NCBI GenBank assembly: GCA_047974165.1
Contig: JBKECB010000087.1
Location: 1 to 27,504, forward strand
Reading direction: 5' to 3'
DNA length: 27,504 bases
Source: Lactovum sp047974165
GTDB taxonomy: Bacteria; Bacillota; Bacilli; Lactobacillales; Streptococcaceae
The translations under genes and the position numbers were made by a program. Below, piece by piece: positions 22,674 to 27,504 of the stretch (positions are counted from its first letter, which is position 1; the number at the start of each line of letters is the position of its first letter). The notes below the pieces were generated by a model that saw nothing but the letters and a program-made list of their open reading frames with translations, did not search any database and was not told the DNA's origin.

Positions 22674-24998
22674 CTATTTTAAATGAGCAATTGTAGCACC
22701 AGTCCCACCTGCATTCATCGGAGCAAATTCAAAATCTTTAATTCTCTTATTTTGAGCTAATTTTTTCTGTACCAAATCACGAATAACTCCTGTTCCAATC
22801 CCATGAACAATTGTAATTTGTCCTAAATTTGCTAAAAGTGCCTGATCAATATAATTATCAATTTCCATCGATGCTGCTTCATAACGACTCCCACGTAAAT
22901 CTAGTTGTGCTTTAACAGAATGACTTACCTGACGTCGAATATTTTTTGATCTCAATTTTTCTTCTTCTACTGTCTGGAGAACTTCAATATCTTCTTCAGA
23001 TACCGTTGCCATCACAGAACCTACAGATACTTTCCATCGCCCATCCTTTTCAAGATGAACTAGGCGTCCTCTTTGACCAAAGTTTGTTAACAAAACCTCT
23101 GCACCTTCGCGTAATCCACGTTGAGCTTTTGCCTTTTTTAAAACTTTATTTTTAGATAAATCTGGTACCAGTTGCTCAATTTCAGACATCGCAGCAATAG
23201 CTTCATGAGGTTTAAGCTGCATTTTTTCATTAAGATTTTTCAGAATTTTTTGAACTTCTAGCTTTGCTTTTGCCGATATTTCCTCCGCCTCTCTTTGAGC
23301 TTTATCAAGCAATTGTTTCTTTTCACGCTCAAAAGCTCGCTTTTCTTTTAAGTAACCTTTTTGAGTTTTTTCAGCTTCTTCTTTAAGATGTTTAATTTCT
23401 TCTAGATGTTTTTCCTGTTCTGACACTTGATTTTCTAAATGTTCAATCAAAGATTCTAAATCTTGCTCTTCAGATGAAATTTCCATACGAGCTGCTTCAA
23501 CTACCTGCCCCATCAAGCCCAAACGTTTTGAAATTTCAATCGCACTCGAACGTCCTGGTATACCTAAACGTAATTTATAAGTAGGCCGCATCTTTTCAAT
23601 ATCAAATTCCATAGACGCATTCATTACTGCTTCTGTTTGTAAAGCATACGCCTTCAGTTCCGGGTAGTGAGTCGTTGCTAAAGTTTTTATATTTCTCAAC
23701 TTTAATTCTTCTAAAATTGCTTTTGCTAAAGCCGCTCCTTCTTTAGGATCTGTTCCTGCTCCAAGCTCATCTAAAAGAACCAAGCTTTCTTCATTCGCCT
23801 TTCTTAGAATCTTTATCAAATGTTTCATATGACCTGAAAAAGTTGACAAACTTTGCTCAATTGATTGCTCATCTCCTACATCAGCAAAAATCTCTTTAAA
23901 AATAGTGACTGTAGAACCCATCTCAGCTGTAATAGGTAGACCTGCTTGAGTCATTAAAGTTAAAAGACCCAAGGTTTTTATTGTAATCGTTTTTCCCCCT
24001 GTATTTGGTCCAGTAATCACTATTGTATTTAGTTTTTTATCAAAAATTAAATCATTTTTTACGGCCTCCTCCGAAGCAATCAAGGGATGTCTTGCCTGTA
24101 AAAGTTCTATCTTTTTATCAAGACTTATTATAGGAATCGAAGCCTTCTCTCGTTTTAAAAATTCATTTTTTGCACGTATAAAGTCTAATTTCCCAATTAC
24201 CCAATCATTTTGTTGAATATCTTTTCTATACACACTTAACTTCTCAGATAAAAGAGCATAAATTCTTACAATTTCATTTTTTTCTTCAATTTTCTTTTGC
24301 TGTAAGTCATTGTTTTTTTCAACTACTGCTCTTGGCTCAATATAAAGAGTTTGGCCAGAGCTTGAAATATCATGAACAATACCTGCAACTTTTGACTTAC
24401 TATCTGCTCTTACAGGCAATACCTGTCGATCATTTCGAATTGTAATCAAACTCTCTGTTAGAGATGAAGCTGTCTTTATCAAACTTTGCTGCATTAACTT
24501 TTGAATATCAGATTCTAGTCTTTTAATTGAACGTCGCAAATCTAAAAGTAAGGTTGAAGCATTATCCATCAAATGACCATTATCATCAAAAACAGATAAA
24601 AGTTGATTAATCTCTGTCAAGTCAGATAATTTTTCTATAATATTTAAAAGAGCTGAAAGTTCTACGTTAACAGACTGAGAAAAATAATTCTGTATTTTTA
24701 TTGAAGAACTTACAATTTTTTTTAATAATAAAAACTCTCCTGCTGATAAAGTCGCCTTTATCTCTAAACGCTTTAAAAGTTCCCAAATATCCTCTGTTTC
24801 TATAAAATATAAGTCACCATTTTCAATAACAAGAGATTGAAACTCTTCTAAATACAAAAATTCTTCTTTAATTTTTTTGATATCTGTTTGAATACGTAAC
24901 TTTGAGAGTTCATTTTTTCCTTGTGCTGTTGATAAGAAAGCTGAAAATAGCTCTTTTACTTTTTTAAACTCCAAAATATCTATTATTTTTTTATTCAT
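22674..24998 (-). CDS. mutS2: Endonuclease MutS2
   Basis: A MutS-like ATPase with a C-terminal Smr nuclease domain, implicated in suppressing recombination and, in Bacillus, in rescuing collided ribosomes. From ATG 24998 (MNKKIIDILEF) it has 774 residues, the usual length. Walker A is GPNTGGKTITIKT; DELGAGTDP is the Walker B region; a long coiled coil follows (about 500-610); the Smr domain has LDLRGSRYEAA, then VHGIGTGVIRDLV. A TTG or ATG further upstream at 25043 would add 15 residues overlapping the reductase gene and is not used by the family. It follows that gene by seven bases. Confidence 0.95.
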   Translation of the reverse strand: MNKKIIDILEFKKVKELFSAFLSTAQGKNELSKLRIQTDIKKIKEEFLYLEEFQSLVIENGDLYFIETEDIWELLKRLEIKATLSAGEFLLLKKIVSSSIKIQNYFSQSVNVELSALLNIIEKLSDLTEINQLLSVFDDNGHLMDNASTLLLDLRRSIKRLESDIQKLMQQSLIKTASSLTESLITIRNDRQVLPVRADSKSKVAGIVHDISSSGQTLYIEPRAVVEKNNDLQQKKIEEKNEIVRIYALLSEKLSVYRKDIQQNDWVIGKLDFIRAKNEFLKREKASIPIISLDKKIELLQARHPLIASEEAVKNDLIFDKKLNTIVITGPNTGGKTITIKTLGLLTLMTQAGLPITAEMGSTVTIFKEIFADVGDEQSIEQSLSTFSGHMKHLIKILRKANEESLVLLDELGAGTDPKEGAALAKAILEELKLRNIKTLATTHYPELKAYALQTEAVMNASMEFDIEKMRPTYKLRLGIPGRSSAIEISKRLGLMGQVVEAARMEISSEEQDLESLIEHLENQVSEQEKHLEEIKHLKEEAEKTQKGYLKEKRAFEREKKQLLDKAQREAEEISAKAKLEVQKILKNLNEKMQLKPHEAIAAMSEIEQLVPDLSKNKVLKKAKAQRGLREGAEVLLTNFGQRGRLVHLEKDGRWKVSVGSVMATVSEEDIEVLQTVEEEKLRSKNIRRQVSHSVKAQLDLRGSRYEAASMEIDNYIDQALLANLGQITIVHGIGTGVIRDLVQKKLAQNKRIKDFEFAPMNAGGTGATIAHLK

Positions 24999-25005
24999 TA
25001 TTACT

Positions 25006-25983
25006 TCATTTATCTTGCTCAAAAATAGTTGAGCTGTATCCATTTCTTATTTTATGATCAAAATTTATTTTTTGAGTCATATCATTAATTGCAAGTACTG
25101 CTTCACCAAAACCAACAGACATTAGTTCAACTTTTCCATCATACTCAGTCACATCTCCGGCAGCATATAATCCTGAAATATTAGTTTGCATTCCTTCAAT
25201 GACAGGGATTTTCCCTTGTTTTGTCATTTCAAGATTTTCTACAATTTTAGATGACTCAATCAAAAAACCGTAAAAGACTAAAAGTTGATCAACTTCTAAC
25301 TTTATTTTTTCATCAGATTTTAACTTTTCTAAATGTAATTCTTTTTCAGTTAATTCTGAAAATTTATAAGGTGTATGTACCCGAATAGTTGATTTTTTTA
25401 AATCTTCAACATGCTTTTTAAGTGCACGAAATTCATTTCTACGATGAATCAAGTGAACTTCATCCGCATATTCCTCAAGCATTAATGCCCAATCAAGTGC
25501 TGAGTCACCGCCACCAAAAACTGCAAGTTTCTTTCCTTTATATTCCTCTAAATTACTGACAGAATAAGATACACGACCTTTCTGAGCCTCAATTTCTTCA
25601 TTTTCTATCCCTAACTTACGTGGAATTAAAAAACCTTTTCCAGTTGTTAATAAAACTGCATGTGCTTGAACTTCTCCCTTTTTACTTTGAAGAGAGAAAA
25701 TTTCATCTTTTTTTTCTATTTTTTCTATTCGCTCCGACGTCGAAAAGCTATAATTAATCTGCTCAAGTTGCTTCAATAAATTTTCTGTTAGTTGACGTCC
25801 CGTCACCTGAGGTAAGCCAGCAATATCAAAGATATTTTTCTCAGGATAAAGATTGACTGGTTGACCCCCCAACTCACTAAAATTCTCTACTAAATGAACT
25901 GAAAGTCCACGTAAACCTGCATAATAACAAGCATAAAGTCCAACTGGACCTGCTCCTACAATCACTACATCAAAAATCTTCAT
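25006..25983 (-). CDS. Ferredoxin(flavodoxin)-NADP reductase, thioredoxin-reductase-like
   Basis: A 325-residue FAD/NAD(P) flavoprotein of the YumC-type FNR group. The FAD motif is VVIVGAGPVGLYACYYAGLRG, shown as GAGPVG plus YACYYAG; the NADPH motif is AVFGGGDSALDWA; the end has YAAGDVTEYDG and SVGFGEAVLAINDM. It lacks the CxxC redox pair of true thioredoxin reductase, which supports FNR. I start at ATG 25983 (MKIFDVVIVG); an upstream TTG (26022) would add a hydrophobic tail overlapping the promoter. There is no Shine-Dalgarno site and the -10 box ends seven bases before the ATG, so it may be leaderless. Confidence 0.92.
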   Translation of the reverse strand: MKIFDVVIVGAGPVGLYACYYAGLRGLSVHLVENFSELGGQPVNLYPEKNIFDIAGLPQVTGRQLTENLLKQLEQINYSFSTSERIEKIEKKDEIFSLQSKKGEVQAHAVLLTTGKGFLIPRKLGIENEEIEAQKGRVSYSVSNLEEYKGKKLAVFGGGDSALDWALMLEEYADEVHLIHRRNEFRALKKHVEDLKKSTIRVHTPYKFSELTEKELHLEKLKSDEKIKLEVDQLLVFYGFLIESSKIVENLEMTKQGKIPVIEGMQTNISGLYAAGDVTEYDGKVELMSVGFGEAVLAINDMTQKINFDHKIRNGYSSTIFEQDK

Positions 25984-25990
25984 AATAAAA

Positions 25991-25999
25991 AGTATAACA
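25991..25999 (-). promoter_or_regulatory. Extended -10 promoter of the reductase gene
   Basis: The minus strand reads TGTTATACT, an extended -10; no convincing -35 lies 16-18 bases upstream. The hexamer ends seven bases before the ATG, which predicts initiation at or next to the start codon. Confidence 0.65.
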
Positions 26000-26019
26000 C
26001 GAACTAGACAAAGAATAAA

Positions 26020-26050
26020 CAAGAAAACAAGAAAAATTTAATTTTCTTGT
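26020..26050 (-). terminator. Terminator of the AbrB-like membrane protein gene
   Basis: On the minus strand a 9-bp stem, ACAAGAAAA and TTTTCTTGT with a six-base loop, is followed by TTTTCTTGTTT. It overlaps the end of the coding region including the stop codon. Confidence 0.65.
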
Positions 26051-27216
26051 TTATTTGATGAATATTGCTCGACTTTATACACTTTTTTCCCATTCCAAAG
26101 TATCTCAGCCAAACGATTTATAAATAATAAAAGCCAAGAAAAGCCTAAAGCAAATGAGAATATCTCAAAAGCAGTCAGATTAAAATAATTTAAATAGTCC
26201 CAAAGAATATAACATATTAAAAGTAAGAAAGAAATCAGATAAGAAAATCTAATAAACTCTTTCCCTAACTCAGGGAGTAACCATTTAATTCCTAAAATTG
26301 CAAGAGCCATAAAATAAAAGATAAAGAGAGCCAATTGAGTGTGAAGAACATGTCCTTCTTCATTATTAGGGACTAAGCCAATCCCCATAATAGATAGAGC
26401 AGCTAAAATTAAAAAGCCCTTTAAAATTAAATAGCGCCAATGCTTTCCAAACTTTTCTACCATAGAAACAAAAATATAATCAATTAAAGCAATAAGTAAA
26501 GCTCCCGAAATCAATAGAGTCAAATTAAATTCAAATCTTGCTTCTGATTCATATGTCCCTAATAAACTTAGATTTCGTTTCCACCAATAAGGATTACCAT
26601 TTGTTACAATTGATGAAATAGCGCCACCAAGTGCAACTAAAATAAGCATATTCACTAAAATTTCTATTTTAAAATTATCAATAATAAAAATAAGACTATA
26701 ATTTAAAATCAAAGAAAATAAAGTAACAATAATCATCGAGGTTAAGATATCAAACCTGACCCCATAAAAAATTTGATTTAAAAACCAAAAAATTGCCATC
26801 AATAAAAGAGTAGAAATCATTAATTCTGAAATAATAACTGTTAGAAGTGTTCGCCAATAAACATTAGATGACATTTCATGGTATAGATTTTCTCGTTTCT
26901 TTATATAAGCAAAGATAAAGTTAGAAAATGAAAGCAAGTTAGTTACAATTAAAATAAAAGTTGCTAAAGATTGATCATTTCCTACAAAAGGAAGGGTCTC
27001 TTTTTTCAGAAAAAATAAGCTTATGATTAAAAATAAAAGAGAACTAATTACTGTTGGGACTAAGAACCATTTTATATCACTCTTTTTTCTAATTTTAGAG
27101 ACTGATTTTATGACAAATGAATTCTTTGCATTATCAATAATCTCGACTTTAGAATCCTCTTCCTTAGAAAGTTCAAGTTTTTCATAAAGCTCTTGAGGGA
27201 GTATAATTTTTGACAT
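26038..27216 (-). CDS. AbrB-like domain fused to a polytopic membrane protein (DUF998-like)
   Basis: A 392-residue protein from ATG 27216 (MSKIILPQEL). Residues 1-40 read like a SpoVT/AbrB-MazE fold (KIILPQELYEKLELSKEEDSKVEII split at the middle: KIILPQELYEKL and EDSKVEII). About ten membrane helices follow from residue 50 to the end. The segment IGLVPNNEEGHVLHTQLALF resembles DUF998, where a G-x-x-P and H lie between helices, but that is a weak match. The ATG overlaps the end of the preceding gene, so both are one unit. The first 13 residues of a longer version (start 27255) lie inside that gene and are not convincing. Function is unknown; an N-terminal AbrB-like module on a membrane protein suggests tethered regulation or dimerisation. 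Confidence 0.75.
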   Translation of the reverse strand: MSKIILPQELYEKLELSKEEDSKVEIIDNAKNSFVIKSVSKIRKKSDIKWFLVPTVISSLLFLIISLFFLKKETLPFVGNDQSLATFILIVTNLLSFSNFIFAYIKKRENLYHEMSSNVYWRTLLTVIISELMISTLLLMAIFWFLNQIFYGVRFDILTSMIIVTLFSLILNYSLIFIIDNFKIEILVNMLILVALGGAISSIVTNGNPYWWKRNLSLLGTYESEARFEFNLTLLISGALLIALIDYIFVSMVEKFGKHWRYLILKGFLILAALSIMGIGLVPNNEEGHVLHTQLALFIFYFMALAILGIKWLLPELGKEFIRFSYLISFLLLICYILWDYLNYFNLTAFEIFSFALGFSWLLLFINRLAEILWNGKKVYKVEQYSSNKQEN

Positions 27217-27504
27217 TTTTATCACCATACCGCAGTTGAAGTTCATAAACTCCAATTAACTGTCCTTCCTTTATTATTTGATAATTTACCATTATTTTCA
27301 TTAACTGACCTTCTAAAACTTGATAATCTAGTGTCTCTAGTTCAATCCATCCTAAAGAATCAAAGAATAACGAATAAGAAAGCCCCTTTGAAAATTTCAT
27401 GACCGATCTTGGCTCAGAGTATTGAATTCTTGAAAGTTCTTTCTGATTAAATTTTATCAAGTTTTTCTGCCCTTCAGAGTTTTGAAATTCTAAAAAAGTC
27501 TTTC
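27182..27504 (-). CDS. Unknown protein, partial (5' end beyond window)
   Basis: The last 107 codons of a gene that enters from the right edge. The frame stays open from the window edge, through K-T-F-L-E-F-Q-N-S-E-G-Q-K-N-L, so a TTG at 27460 need not be its start. The visible part is soluble, with aromatic and beta-prone segments (SYSLFFDSLGWIELETLDYQ, LMKIMVNYQIIKEG, VYELQLRYGDKN). I do not recognise the family. Its 3' end overlaps the downstream AbrB-like membrane gene by 35 bases, so the two are probably coupled. Confidence 0.6.
   Translation of the reverse strand, partial: KTFLEFQNSEGQKNLIKFNQKELSRIQYSEPRSVMKFSKGLSYSLFFDSLGWIELETLDYQVLEGQLMKIMVNYQIIKEGQLIGVYELQLRYGDKNVKNYTPSRAL

Noticed and set aside
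24999..25043. 15-residue N-terminal extension of MutS2
   Set aside because: It overlaps the reductase gene, and the family begins at MNKK.
25984..26022. Extended hydrophobic start of the reductase (MFILCLVRVILFI)
   Set aside because: TTG start, no ribosome site, and it covers the extended -10 promoter; the FAD motif begins properly from ATG 25983.

Overview
The window is AT-rich DNA from a low-GC Gram-positive bacterium, most likely a lactic-acid coccus of the Streptococcaceae. Lactococcus or a close relative is my best inference: shikimate genes in the order aroD-aroE-aroB-aroC, a DUF2969 protein, a zinc-binding lipoprotein carrying a ZinT domain, a mutS2-trxA pair, and strong AAGGAG ribosome binding sites all fit, but the species cannot be settled from the sequence alone. 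Almost every gene lies on the minus strand, so transcription runs right to left; the only clear plus-strand gene is the flavoprotein at 12411-13655. No tRNA, rRNA, CRISPR array or intact mobile element was seen.

Layout from low to high coordinates. 1-1021: decayed DNA holding a YD-repeat (Rhs/WapA-like) fragment and, upstream of it, a class B sortase pseudogene with several stops and frameshifts. 1205-8413: the translation/transcription operon rimP-nusA-rnpM(ylxR)-ylxQ-infB-rbfA, started by a near-perfect promoter and a hairpin leader, and ending in an aspartate 4-decarboxylase gene (aspD) before a terminator. 8415-8726: a small membrane-anchored coiled-coil protein. 8817-12345: a zinc uptake operon, a Fur-family regulator followed by lipoprotein, ATPase and permease, with two Fur-like 7-1-7 boxes around its promoter. 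12411-13655: a divergent flavoprotein that appears to be leaderless. 13696-15316: an NSS amino-acid transporter with a 34-residue MetS-like partner. 15457-16623: aroC. 16766-18661: a PadR / HAAS-DUF1700 / DUF4097 membrane operon with a likely PadR operator in its promoter. 18708-22213: aroB, a DUF1361 membrane protein, aroE, aroD and a DUF2969 gene. 22283-25999: trxA, mutS2 and a ferredoxin(flavodoxin)-NADP reductase-like flavoprotein. 26038-27504: an AbrB-like/membrane fusion protein and a partial unknown gene running off the window.

Most of this is core metabolism. The most distinctive points are the zinc lipoprotein whose ZinT domain is nested inside the ZnuA domain rather than appended, two flavoprotein genes whose -10 boxes end six or seven bases before the ATG with no Shine-Dalgarno site, aspD tied to the translation operon, a thioredoxin with RCGPC in place of WCGPC, the metS gene too short for usual gene callers, and the sortase/YD-repeat ruin. 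I see no convincing wholly new multi-gene system.
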